Source: Bacteroidales bacterium
GTDB taxonomy: Bacteria; Bacteroidota; Bacteroidia; Bacteroidales; Muribaculaceae
Assembly (NCBI GenBank): GCA_021205635.1
Contig: JAJPXC010000039.1
Span: 1-34,293 of the forward strand
Direction: 5' to 3'
Length of the DNA: 34,293 nucleotides
The notes beneath the pieces are model-generated. The model did no database searches. It was not told the origin of the DNA and was given only the letters and a program-made list of their open reading frames with translations. Of the stretch, positions 15,961 to 23,549 are shown in pieces. Made by a program: the position numbers and the translations under genes. Position 1 is the first letter of the stretch; every line of letters starts with the position of its first letter.

Positions 15961-16698
15961 TTAGAGGTAAAACGCTACTCCAAAGGAGATTGAAAACAGG
16001 TCAATCTTAAAGTTGGCCTTTTGGGTTTTAAGATTCGACACATAAATTTGGTCCTTGGTCGACTTGGTGTGCTTATACGTGAAGCCGAGCACGCCCACGT
16101 TGACCTCGATGGCCGAGTAGTTGTTCAAGAACATGATGAAACCCGGGGCCAAGCCCACGTTCACCGAAAAATTCTTGGAATAGGTGCCTGTGAGGTCGTC
16201 ACCCGAGCCGTTACACAGTTTTGACTGTCCGCCTCCCAACTGGAGTTGCACCTCGTTGTAGAAGCCGAAGCGGGTGGAGCGGCCAAGCGAGATATAGTTG
16301 CGGAACGCTCCGGCCACGTAGTAGCTGTTGGACACCGAGTAGATGTGGTCGATGTTGTAATCGGTTTCCGAGTCGAGTTTCAGGTCGCCACCGTCGATCT
16401 TGTATCGTGAGCGCTCGAAAGAGAAACGACCGCCGGCGGCGAGGTTGTCCTTGAACGAGTAAAGCAGCATGGGGCTCACCTTAAAGTTGTAGGTATCGCC
16501 CGACAGGCCCTCGAGGATGAAAAACTGATAGTTGTCCTGATTGCTTTGGCTATAGCTCACGCTCACGCCGGTAATCCATTGCCCCTTTGGGACGAAATTT
16601 ACCTGTTCCAGGTTGCGCTTAAACTCTTCTTGAGCCTTGGCGGGAGCGGCCGAGAAGAGCGCTGCGAGCACAATTAGCGCTGAGATGAATTTATGCAT
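15961..16698 (-). CDS. Outer-membrane beta-barrel protein (paralog 1)
   Basis: 245 aa with signal peptide MHKFISALIVLAALFSAAPAKA (cleavage near residue 22). From VNFVPKGQWITGVSVSYSQ onward it is a series of amphipathic strands with turns rich in Asp, Asn and Gly, ending IDLFSISFGVAFYL, a barrel-like terminus. It lacks the 45-residue N-terminal extension of its 290-aa neighbour. It begins three bases after the DUF4493 lipoprotein stop and ends 12 bases before the next barrel. Tandem duplication after the operon formed is the simplest reading. Function unknown; outer-membrane location is inferred from signal and strand pattern. Confidence 0.75.
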   Translation of the reverse strand: MHKFISALIVLAALFSAAPAKAQEEFKRNLEQVNFVPKGQWITGVSVSYSQSNQDNYQFFILEGLSGDTYNFKVSPMLLYSFKDNLAAGGRFSFERSRYKIDGGDLKLDSETDYNIDHIYSVSNSYYVAGAFRNYISLGRSTRFGFYNEVQLQLGGGQSKLCNGSGDDLTGTYSKNFSVNVGLAPGFIMFLNNYSAIEVNVGVLGFTYKHTKSTKDQIYVSNLKTQKANFKIDLFSISFGVAFYL

Positions 16699-16701
16699 TG
16701 C

Positions 16702-17376
16702 TTAGTTGAAAGTTTCGGGGGTAATAGTGAGAGGATAGACAGTGCCGTTGGCGATTCCCGAGAGCACTTTTAGCATTGTGTCGCCACTGGGGAGGGTGGC
16801 GTTGAGCATCATCGTCGTGGCACCTGTGGGAACAGTGAAGAAGGGAGATCGGGTTTCAGCCGAGGTGAATTGGGCCACCGCGCCATCCTCAATCCACAGC
16901 ATGAACGACCAGCCTTCGACGTTCTCAAATGCGAGTTTCACCATCATGTTGGCCAGCGTGCATTCCATCGAGGCGATTGTGGTGGTTTGGTTCTTCGCGA
17001 CGGTGATGTCACGTGAGCTGGCATAACGTGGAGCGTCCCAAGTCAAGGGAGACGCGGCGATATTCTGGGCCGTTATTGTGTAGGACCCCGAGGGTATTAC
17101 CATTGTCGGCTCGAGGGTTGCGTAATCGAGCACGAGCGTGTCGGCCTTGTGACCCACAGGGGTGAAAGTGACAGTGAAATCGTCGAGCGAGGGAGCGGGA
17201 AGACCAGTCTCGGCTACATTGTCGGCGTTGACCGTGAGGGTGAACGCCTGAAGGTCGACAGTACCCTTGCCGATAAGCAGCTCGTCCTTGGGCCACGCTT
17301 TGTCGTCATCGCAGGCTGAAAGAGCCAGAAGACCTAAGGCCGGAAGCATGAGCTTAAATAGTTGATGGCGATTCAT
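16702..17376 (-). CDS. DUF4493 lipoprotein
   Basis: 224 aa from ATG 17376. The frame is open 28 codons further, but those codons run through the AT-rich repeat spacer, and MNRHQLFKLMLPALGLLALSAC is a complete lipoprotein signal with lipobox LSAC (Cys22). The rest is a single DUF4493 domain, a Bacteroidota family of beta-rich surface lipoproteins resembling fimbrillin-type folds: VPSGSYTITAQN-like strand (IPSGSYTITAQN), the TTIASMECTLANMMVKLAFE segment and the final VYPLTITPETFN. It is the second gene of the unit; the first (830 aa) begins with the same domain, including the matching TLANVMVYLDF segment. Confidence 0.8.
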   Translation of the reverse strand: MNRHQLFKLMLPALGLLALSACDDDKAWPKDELLIGKGTVDLQAFTLTVNADNVAETGLPAPSLDDFTVTFTPVGHKADTLVLDYATLEPTMVIPSGSYTITAQNIAASPLTWDAPRYASSRDITVAKNQTTTIASMECTLANMMVKLAFENVEGWSFMLWIEDGAVAQFTSAETRSPFFTVPTGATTMMLNATLPSGDTMLKVLSGIANGTVYPLTITPETFN

Positions 17377-17381
17377 TTTTA

Positions 17382-17417
17382 TTTTCGCGATTTTCGAATC
17401 TTTCGAGATTCTCGTTA
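17382..17417. repeat. Degenerate 9-bp repeat
   Basis: Four 9-base blocks (TTTTCGCGA, TTTTCGAAT, CTTTCGAGA, TTCTCGTTA) just upstream of the DUF4493 lipoprotein ATG. The period and the TTTCGA character recall the blocks at 30031-30073 between the oxidoreductase genes. Confidence 0.45.
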
Positions 17418-17434
17418 TGTTTCGTTTTTGATGA

Positions 17435-19927
17435 TTAATAAGCAAATGAGATATTATCAATCCACAGCTCCGAGCCAGTCAGGCGCGAGTTGGGGAGATC
17501 GACAGTCAAGGGCACATTGGCGTCCTCATATTCAATGTCGCCAACCTTTGTGGTGGAGGCGAACATCACCTTAAGTCGATTGGGGCGGGGCCCGAACGGC
17601 TCGTATCGCAGCGGCACAGTGAATGTAGTCCACCCTGCCGAGGCGGTCAACTCCTGCTCCACGTGGCTTACCACAACCGGCTCGTCGAGCCAATTATCCT
17701 GATAGAGCAACTCCACGACCACCAATCCACAGTCATCCGGGGCTGAGGATGTGGGCAAATATTTGTAATAGCCCACCAATCCCGAGGGACGGGCATAGAA
17801 GTCGATACCCTCCTTATAAGTCTCCTCGAGAGTGGAGTGGTTAAACTCATAGCTCCCCAAGAACGCCTTACCGGCCGCCCGATGAGCTACATTGGGCTGG
17901 TTGGGGTTGTAGGGCAAGAACTCGCCCGGCACTTGGGCGTAATCGGGGATTGCCTCGCCGTCGAGATCCCAACCCACCGAGGTAAGCTGGATGCTCTTGG
18001 TGCCGCTCTTGGCGTCGCTGCTGATGCGCGATGAGGGCTGGATATACCACGTGTTACGGGTCTTTGCCTTTCCGGAATGGGTTTTGGCGTTGGTACCCGC
18101 CCATTTCTCCTTGGGCAGATAAATATCGTAATCCACGAGATTCTTGTGGTTATATACGCCCACGTGGGTCTGGGAGTAACGTCCGCCAGCGGGTAGTTTT
18201 CTTACCTCCTCCGATAGCTTTTGCTCCTCGAAATCACCAGCGGGTATCTGTTCTTGGCTCTCGGTGGTGGCATAGACAATAGGGCAATAGCGCGCTGTGG
18301 AGTTGCCGGGGAGAGCGTTGGCACGGAAAGGATAGGTGCGGTTGCTGTCGATACCGGTGATTACGATGTAACCATATTCCGGGGCTCTCCTGAGGATGGT
18401 GGCAACATTGCTACCAGCCTCGATCTCGGCCAACTCGCAAATGGCCTTCACAACATTTTCGTCGGCGTGCACGATCTTGATCAAGGCATAGGTGGCGAAT
18501 GGATCCACCTCGATTGTGAAATCGGGGGCGACGCGCTTGTAGACAGTTGTAGCGGTGTTCAACCCGTTGTAAGTCACCTCGAGAGTAAGGTCGGCGCTAC
18601 CGTTGATAGGCTCGAAAGTAAGCTTGAGGCCATTATCGTCGATTGCCTCGGCAGTGAAAGGGGTAGCTTGCATCTCACCTGTGTCGGTGGATTGACGCAG
18701 AGTGATAGCCTCAGCCATAAGCGGCTCGTGATCGTACACCTTCACCCAAGCAGTCGGGTCGCCTAGTGACACCGAGGGCAAAGCCTGCAGCGTGATCTCG
18801 GCACCCTGATAGGAGGCGAGCAGAACAACAACCGACGACGCCCTTCCGTAAGCGTCGATAGCAACAAGGGTAAGACGTGTGTCACCGTCAGCGGGCTCGA
18901 TCAGGCGTAAGAGCGACGTGAAGTCAACTTTAGCACTGGTACCGTCGACCTTTACCTCAGCTCCCAGAGCAATGAACGAAGATGGGTCACTCGCTAGGTC
19001 TAGCTCGCGAGTAATGCCCTTGGCTCGTAATGTGGGAGAGTCGATTGTCAAAGGCAGCGAAACGATGGGAGCCGAAGCTGTGAAATCCACCCCAACGGCA
19101 TTCTCTAGCTCTTGGCCATCAATAAGTTGTAACACGCTAGAGGAGGTGAACCCATGGGTGACAGCCTCGGGGGCCGGTGCGGCAAGAGTAGCGGCGTCGC
19201 AAGGGAGCTCAAGGGCAGGTATCTGCGGGTCGTCGGTTACGACCTTCAGCACATCGCCTTGCTCATCCACGGTAATGTGATACATATGACCCGCTGAGAA
19301 AGGCCGGGACAGCACGGCGCACACGTTGATATCGTCATCCAACGCTAGCAAAAGAGATACCATGCCGGGAGTTACAAACAACGGAGCCTCGCTCTCGGTG
19401 TTGATTATCAAGTAACGGCCCCCTGTCGCGTGAAGTTGAGCCGAAAAACCGGGGAATCGCGAGCGAAAAGCATCGGTGAAATCGAGATAGACCATCACGT
19501 TGGCCAGCGTTGCCTCCATTGTCACGTTCTCGGTGGTGCCGGCACGCAGTTGTAATTGCTGGGACACGTAGAAATAGGGGGAGTCGTAGCCCTCTTGGTA
19601 GAGGTCGCCGTAGTAGGCTTCGATGATGTAAGCGCCCGGGGCGAGTGTCTCCCGTTGGGGGAAGTTGGAGTAGACATCCCAGGTCTTTGTGGCGCCACCG
19701 TTAGCGGCTGTGAGGCGCACGCTCAAGTCGTCCACTGGCGGAATGGTGACACCCGAGCCGATGGTCCACTCCGAGCCACCAGCGTCGGTAGCCACATCCG
19801 AGAGCCCAAGGTCGAGTGTGATCGTCGTGGACGATCCCGACGAGGGCGTGGAGTCGCTCGAGCACGCTATGAGCACAACAGCGGCCAGGATGAAAAGTAT
19901 ATATTTGATGTAATCCATTGGATCCAT
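17435..19927 (-). CDS. Large DUF4493 + PCMD-like surface lipoprotein
   Basis: 830 aa; ATG 19927 or the third-codon-later ATG 19918 could start it. The signal ends in LIAC (Cys22). Residues about 30-250 form a DUF4493 domain (TLAPGAYIIEAYYGD, ATLANVMVYLDF, GHMYHITVDEQGD). Beta-rich repeats of unknown family follow (about 260-590). The C-terminal 220 residues look PCMD-like (NTWYIQPSSR, FLGSYEF, GIDFYARPSGLVGYYKY, and the end GSELWIDNISFAY, which parallels GSVLYIDDVSLHYDY in the 533-aa protein). It is the first gene of the five-gene surface unit and has its own promoter at 19983-20012. It is probably a surface-exposed adhesive or glycan-binding protein; the ligand is unknown. Confidence 0.78.
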   Translation of the reverse strand: MDPMDYIKYILFILAAVVLIACSSDSTPSSGSSTTITLDLGLSDVATDAGGSEWTIGSGVTIPPVDDLSVRLTAANGGATKTWDVYSNFPQRETLAPGAYIIEAYYGDLYQEGYDSPYFYVSQQLQLRAGTTENVTMEATLANVMVYLDFTDAFRSRFPGFSAQLHATGGRYLIINTESEAPLFVTPGMVSLLLALDDDINVCAVLSRPFSAGHMYHITVDEQGDVLKVVTDDPQIPALELPCDAATLAAPAPEAVTHGFTSSSVLQLIDGQELENAVGVDFTASAPIVSLPLTIDSPTLRAKGITRELDLASDPSSFIALGAEVKVDGTSAKVDFTSLLRLIEPADGDTRLTLVAIDAYGRASSVVVLLASYQGAEITLQALPSVSLGDPTAWVKVYDHEPLMAEAITLRQSTDTGEMQATPFTAEAIDDNGLKLTFEPINGSADLTLEVTYNGLNTATTVYKRVAPDFTIEVDPFATYALIKIVHADENVVKAICELAEIEAGSNVATILRRAPEYGYIVITGIDSNRTYPFRANALPGNSTARYCPIVYATTESQEQIPAGDFEEQKLSEEVRKLPAGGRYSQTHVGVYNHKNLVDYDIYLPKEKWAGTNAKTHSGKAKTRNTWYIQPSSRISSDAKSGTKSIQLTSVGWDLDGEAIPDYAQVPGEFLPYNPNQPNVAHRAAGKAFLGSYEFNHSTLEETYKEGIDFYARPSGLVGYYKYLPTSSAPDDCGLVVVELLYQDNWLDEPVVVSHVEQELTASAGWTTFTVPLRYEPFGPRPNRLKVMFASTTKVGDIEYEDANVPLTVDLPNSRLTGSELWIDNISFAY

Positions 19928-19982
19928 TGCGAAAAGCTTAGGGCTTGTTAAGTGCGTGACAAAAGCTACGCTTTTGAAAGCG

Positions 19983-20012
19983 TAAAGTTACTGCTTTTCC
20001 CCGACATGGCAA
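19983..20012 (-). promoter_or_regulatory. Promoter of the DUF4493/PCMD unit
   Basis: On the minus strand TTG (plus 20010-20012), a 19-base spacer and TAACTTTA (plus 19983-19990) fit the Bacteroidota pattern except for the last base. It lies 56 bases before the lipoprotein ATG and is divergent from the sirtuin promoter. Confidence 0.5.
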
Positions 20013-20074
20013 AATTGAGGGCCAGATGACCACAATTTTTGGAAACAAAGGGTACAATTTCGCCGTTTTAGTAG

Positions 20075-20084
20075 TATATTTGCG
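20075..20084 (+). promoter_or_regulatory. Promoter of the sirtuin gene
   Basis: TATATTTGCG is a full -7 box 18 bases before ATG 20103. The -33 position is weak (no TTG at 19-20 bases). Confidence 0.5.
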
Positions 20085-20102
20085 ATAACAATTTTTACGA
20101 CC

Positions 20103-20795
20103 ATGGCAAAGAAAAAATTGGTGATTTCAAGCGGCGCCGGCATGAGCGCCGAAAGCGGTATCTCCACCTTTCGCGACGCTGGCGGATTGTGGGAGCAATA
20201 CCCCGTGATGGAAGTGGCCAGCGCCGACGGCTTCCGCCGCAACCCCGCGCTTGTGCATAAATTCTACAACGAGCGCCGCCACGACCTGCTGAAGGCGCAA
20301 CCCAACGCCGGGCACCTGGGGCTTGTCGACCTGGAGAAGGACTACGACGTCTACGTTATCACGCAGAACGTCGACGACCTGCATGAGCGCGCCGGCTCCA
20401 AGCATGTGCTGCACCTGCATGGCGAGCTGATGAAAGTGCGCTCAATGGAGCATCCGGAGCGCGTCTACCAGCTTCACCCCGAGGCGCTCGACACCACGCC
20501 CGACACGATTATCGACGGGGACCACGTGCGCCCACACATCGTGTTCTTCCAGGAGGCTGTACCCAATATGGAGCCGGCAGTCGAGCTTGCCCACGAGGCC
20601 GACGTCTTCGTCGTTATAGGCACTTCGTTGAACGTCTACCCCGCGGCCTCGCTGCTCCATTACGTTCGCCCGGGCGTCCCCGTTTACTACATCGACCCCA
20701 ACCCCGCGCCTGTGCCCGCCGGGGTGCACGTGCTGAAAATGGGAGCCTCGGAAGGCGTGGCCAAGCTGGCCCGCATTCTCCGCGGCCAAGAGTAA
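20103..20795 (+). CDS. SIR2-family NAD-dependent protein deacylase without zinc cysteines
   Basis: 230 aa. Sirtuins remove acyl groups from lysines using NAD. The NAD-binding GAGMSAESGISTFRD (11-25), QNVDDLHERAG (88-98) and catalytic His106 in HLHGE are present, as is VIGTSLNVYPAA for the Rossmann fold. Tyr55 and Arg58 in FYNERR are the Tyr-x-x-Arg pair that reads acidic acyl groups (succinyl, malonyl) in CobB/SIRT5-type enzymes, so a desuccinylase role is likely. The chain contains no cysteine at all, so the usual four-Cys zinc site is absent; the zinc module region is the short stretch after HGELMKVRS. It is transcribed alone, with its own -7 box. Confidence 0.92.
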   Translation: MAKKKLVISSGAGMSAESGISTFRDAGGLWEQYPVMEVASADGFRRNPALVHKFYNERRHDLLKAQPNAGHLGLVDLEKDYDVYVITQNVDDLHERAGSKHVLHLHGELMKVRSMEHPERVYQLHPEALDTTPDTIIDGDHVRPHIVFFQEAVPNMEPAVELAHEADVFVVIGTSLNVYPAASLLHYVRPGVPVYYIDPNPAPVPAGVHVLKMGASEGVAKLARILRGQE

Positions 20796-20880
20796 CCCCT
20801 TCACCCAATTATCTATAAAACAACTATTTCCCAAAATTCCTCCAAATTTTCTATCAAAAAATGACTTTTTTCTAAACTCG

Positions 20881-20914
20881 TTTGTTTTTATAACAAAAAC
20901 GCATTAATTTCGCG
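20881..20914 (+). promoter_or_regulatory. Promoter before the gene remnant
   Basis: TTTG (20881-20884), 20 bases, then TAATTTCGCG (20905-20914), 15 bases before ATG 20930. It is as good as the promoters of intact genes, so the remnant may still be transcribed. Confidence 0.5.
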
Positions 20915-20929
20915 ATAAATAGAATAATA

Positions 20930-21367
20930 ATGACTAGAACAACTATCATTGACAAGGCTTCACCTCGAGTCAATCGTATTTTTGACAACTTGAGGGAGCA
21001 AAAAAGATGTCGTCAACAAGAGTTGGCCGACAAAAAGGAGTGTACCTTTAACATAAAAATTTAAAGTTGGAATTATCATTTTCCATCGAAACATCAAAGG
21101 GCGACAAAATCAAGGTCGCCCTTTACGCTTTTGACGCTGAAACAGTTCAAAAGGTTGTGGGGGAACGATCTATTCTTACACTTACTTTTTATGACGTGGT
21201 TATAATGAGGGAAGAAGGCGAGGGATATACAATCTCATCATATCCACGGATATGTTAATCGGCAAATCATTAACACCACAAATGGATTTAAACAATACGC
21301 CCATTTCATTGGAAAAACCGAACATCTTCTCGAAATAGATCACGTAATAGAGTCATTGAGTAAATAG
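20930..21367 (+). pseudogene. Frameshifted remnant of an XRE-like small gene
   Basis: Three fragments in two frames line up as one broken gene. The first (20930-21064, 44 codons) reads like the start of a helix-turn-helix protein (LREQKRCRQQELADK). Its stop follows an A5 run at 21055-21059, and a one-base slip there would join it to the frame 21067-21258 (LELSFSIETSKGDKIKV onward). A second slip near 21240 would continue into HGYVNRQIINTTNG and end at the stop 21365-21367 with EHLLEIDHVIESLSK. The restored protein would be roughly 145 aa. The region is more A+T-rich than its neighbours, which suggests acquired DNA. A sequencing error at the A-run is possible, but two shifts plus a duplicated tail favour real decay. 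The family is not recognised. Confidence 0.5.
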
Positions 21368-21368
21368 C

Positions 21369-21449
21369 TTTGTGGAGCGGTCTCACTTTATTAGGCGCGA
21401 GGAGCATCTTGGAGAAATCGATCAAGTTATAGACTCGTTAGCAAAATGA
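21369..21449 (+). pseudogene. Duplicated C-terminal tail of the remnant
   Basis: The frame from 21369 encodes FVERSHFIRREEHLGEIDQV and then IDSLAK before a stop at 21447-21449. This repeats the end of the preceding fragment (HFIGKTEHLLEIDHVIESLSK) with substitutions. It looks like the surviving tail of a second, diverged tandem copy of the same gene. Confidence 0.5.
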
Positions 21450-21456
21450 GAGTTTA

Positions 21457-21497
21457 GGGGCGGGGGCATCCCGACTACCATCCTGCTGAGGGTGGGG
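21457..21497. repeat. REP-like element (copy B)
   Basis: A GGGGCGGGGGCATCCC lead followed by GACTACCATCCTGCTGAGGG (21473-21492). The lead and core both match copy A at 10606. It sits between the gene remnant and the convergent radical-SAM gene; further G/C-rich inverted segments run to about 21530. Confidence 0.6.
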
Positions 21498-21530
21498 CGC
21501 CTGGTGATGGCCGTCCAAGGCCGGCCCCCC

Positions 21531-22475
21531 CTAGGGCTGACGCGGACGCCCTGGGGCCAGGGTGGAGAGGAGGGATTGGAGGAGGTGGGTGAATTGGTAG
21601 TTTTTGAGGGACCAGCGGGGGGAGATGAGGAGTGATGAGGGGGCGGAGCTGACCCAACGGTCGATGGCGATCGTGCGGGGGACGATGCGGGTGACCTGGG
21701 CGCAGAAACGGAGGTAATCGTCTAATGAAAGTTGTGATATAGACCCTGTTTCGAGGCGACTTCCATGCTCTTGAGGGGACGGCTCGCTCTCCATGAGGGC
21801 AAGGGGGGTGCCGCGGAGGATTTGGAGTTGGTGGAGCTTAAGGACGGAGATGGGGAGCTGGCAGGCGAGGCCGACGGTCGTGAGGGCATCGTCTAGGGTT
21901 TCGCCAGGGAGTCCTGCGATGAGATGCAAGCCCACGGGGATGCCAAGAGCGGCTGTTCGCTGGACGGCGTCGACGGTGTCGGCCCAGGTGTGGCAACGGT
22001 TGACACGGGCGAGAGTAGCGTCATTTGCCGACTCGGCACCGTACTCTATCATAACCCAAGTGTCCAATCCTGCCAACGCCTCCAGAAGGGGTTGCGGCAT
22101 ACAATCGGGCCGCGTGCCGATCACCACCCCCTCAACTCCATCTACAGCGACAGCCTCTCGGACGCAAGCGAGGAATTGGTCGACAGGCTGGTCAGTGGAG
22201 GTATGTGCCTGAAAATAGGCCAGATAATGCATATCGGAGTACTTGCGACCGAAGAAGTCCTTGCCTTTGCGTAGCTGCTCGGCGACCGAATCGGAGGGGT
22301 CGCAATACGCGGGGACGAACGAAGCATTGGTGCAATACGCGCAACCGCCACGACCAATGCGGCCGTCGCGGTTGGGACAAGTTGCACCGATATCGACCGA
22401 CAGTTTTTGCATCTTCCAAGGGAAGTGCTTGGCCAGGAATTCGGCGTAAGTGGTATAATATTGGCCCATAGCCAT
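21531..22475 (-). CDS. TIGR01212 (YhcC) family radical-SAM protein
   Basis: 314 aa. This family belongs to the radical-SAM superfamily; its reaction is not settled, although the C-terminal part resembles tRNA-modifying Elp3-type enzymes. The cluster cysteines are in CPNRDGRIGRGGCAYC (Cys33, Cys45 and Cys48, approximately), with the typical N-terminal KLSVDIGATCPNRDG and the later IGTRPDCM, EYGAESAND and LIAGLPGET motifs. It starts at the base next to the aroC stop (zero gap), so it is the third gene of a glgB-aroC operon. A palindromic element (21758-21779) gives it an unusual loop of about 12 residues between LALMESE and ISQLSLDDYL. Confidence 0.9.
   Translation of the reverse strand: MAMGQYYTTYAEFLAKHFPWKMQKLSVDIGATCPNRDGRIGRGGCAYCTNASFVPAYCDPSDSVAEQLRKGKDFFGRKYSDMHYLAYFQAHTSTDQPVDQFLACVREAVAVDGVEGVVIGTRPDCMPQPLLEALAGLDTWVMIEYGAESANDATLARVNRCHTWADTVDAVQRTAALGIPVGLHLIAGLPGETLDDALTTVGLACQLPISVLKLHQLQILRGTPLALMESEPSPQEHGSRLETGSISQLSLDDYLRFCAQVTRIVPRTIAIDRWVSSAPSSLLISPRWSLKNYQFTHLLQSLLSTLAPGRPRQP
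21758..21779. repeat. In-gene REP-like core (copy G)
   Basis: The 22-base segment starting GACTTCCATGCTCTTGAGGG is nearly the family consensus. It is in frame inside the TIGR01212 gene and encodes about residues 233-240 of the extra loop (PSPQEHGSR region). Confidence 0.55.
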
Positions 22476-23549
22476 TTATAGGCGAGTAGTGCGGGCCAAA
22501 AGAGCGGCGTCGAGCAGAGTTGCGCAAGTCATAGCCTCAACCACCGGCACGGCGCGGGGAAGCACGCATGGGTCGTGGCGCCCGCGAGCTTGTAGCAACG
22601 TGCCGTGGCCGTCGCGGTCGACAGTCACCACCTCTTTCAGTAGGGTGGCCACTGGCTTGAACGCAACTCGGAAATAGATATCCTCGCCGTTGGAGATGCC
22701 GCCTTGGATGCCGCCCGAGTGGTTGGTGAGGGTGGTGATTCCCTTCCCACCGGGGACAAAAGCGTCGTTCATCTCGCTGCCGCGGTGCGACACGCCGTCG
22801 AAACCCATGCCAATCTCAAATCCCTTGACAGCGTTGATCGACAGCATGGCGTCGGCCAGGCGAGCGTTGAGTTTGCCGTAGATTGGTTCGCCCCATCCGG
22901 CAGGCACACCCTTAGCTACGCAAGTGATGACGCCGCCGATGGTGTCGCCGTCGGCCTTCACCTGCTTGATCAGCTCGGCCATGTGCTCAGCCGTTGCGGG
23001 GTCGGGGCAACGCACGGGGTTGGTCTCTATCAGTTGGGGATCGTATTGGGTATAATCCTTGTCAAGGGCGATGTCTCCCACCTGGGAAGTGTAGGCATAG
23101 ACCGACACGCCCATGGTTTCAAGGGCTTGCCGGGCGAATGCGCCAGCAACCACGCGGCTGATGTTCTCCCGGGCCGATGAGCGACCCCCACCGCGATGGT
23201 CGCGCAGGCCGTACTTCATGTCGTAAGTATAGTCGGCGTGGGATGGACGATAGATGGTGCGCATCTCCTCATAGTCGCGGGAGTGCTGGTCGGCGTTGCG
23301 CACAATAAAGCCTATGGAGGTGCCGGTGGTGATCCCCTCGAAGAGTCCCGAGAGGATCTCCACGCGGTCCTTTTCATCTCTTGCGGTCGTAAGGGCGCTT
23401 TGTCCCGGGCGGCGGCGGTCGAGCTCGGCCTGCACGCGGTCAAGGTTGATTTTCAACCCCGAGGGCATGCCGTCGATCACGCCACCGATTGCGGGGCCGT
23501 GGCTCTCACCGAATGTGGTGAATGAGTATATGCGTCCGAACGTGTTCAT
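22476..23549 (-). CDS. aroC: Chorismate synthase
   Basis: 357 aa. AroC removes phosphate from EPSP to give chorismate, the last step of the shikimate pathway, using reduced FMN. The family signatures are all visible: [21 protein letters not shown] at the start, [13 protein letters not shown] in the middle (many homologs have Thr instead of the final Asn), [22 protein letters not shown] and a C-terminal [18 protein letters not shown]. Length is normal. It overlaps the glgB stop by four bases and its own stop abuts the radical-SAM start. Its product is the substrate of the menF-like enzyme at 9570-10601 in this window. Confidence 0.97.
   Translation of the reverse strand: MNTFGRIYSFTTFGESHGPAIGGVIDGMPSGLKINLDRVQAELDRRRPGQSALTTARDEKDRVEILSGLFEGITTGTSIGFIVRNADQHSRDYEEMRTIYRPSHADYTYDMKYGLRDHRGGGRSSARENISRVVAGAFARQALETMGVSVYAYTSQVGDIALDKDYTQYDPQLIETNPVRCPDPATAEHMAELIKQVKADGDTIGGVITCVAKGVPAGWGEPIYGKLNARLADAMLSINAVKGFEIGMGFDGVSHRGSEMNDAFVPGGKGITTLTNHSGGIQGGISNGEDIYFRVAFKPVATLLKEVVTVDRDGHGTLLQARGRHDPCVLPRAVPVVEAMTCATLLDAALLARTTRL

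Noticed and set aside
13365-19927. Polysaccharide utilisation locus
   Set aside because: No SusC/SusD pair, glycoside hydrolase, polysaccharide lyase or regulator accompanies these lipoproteins.
20796-21530. Toxin-antitoxin or insertion sequence in the AT-rich gap
   Set aside because: The helix-turn-helix start hints at an antitoxin-like gene, but there is no toxin, transposase or terminal inverted repeat, and the frames are broken.
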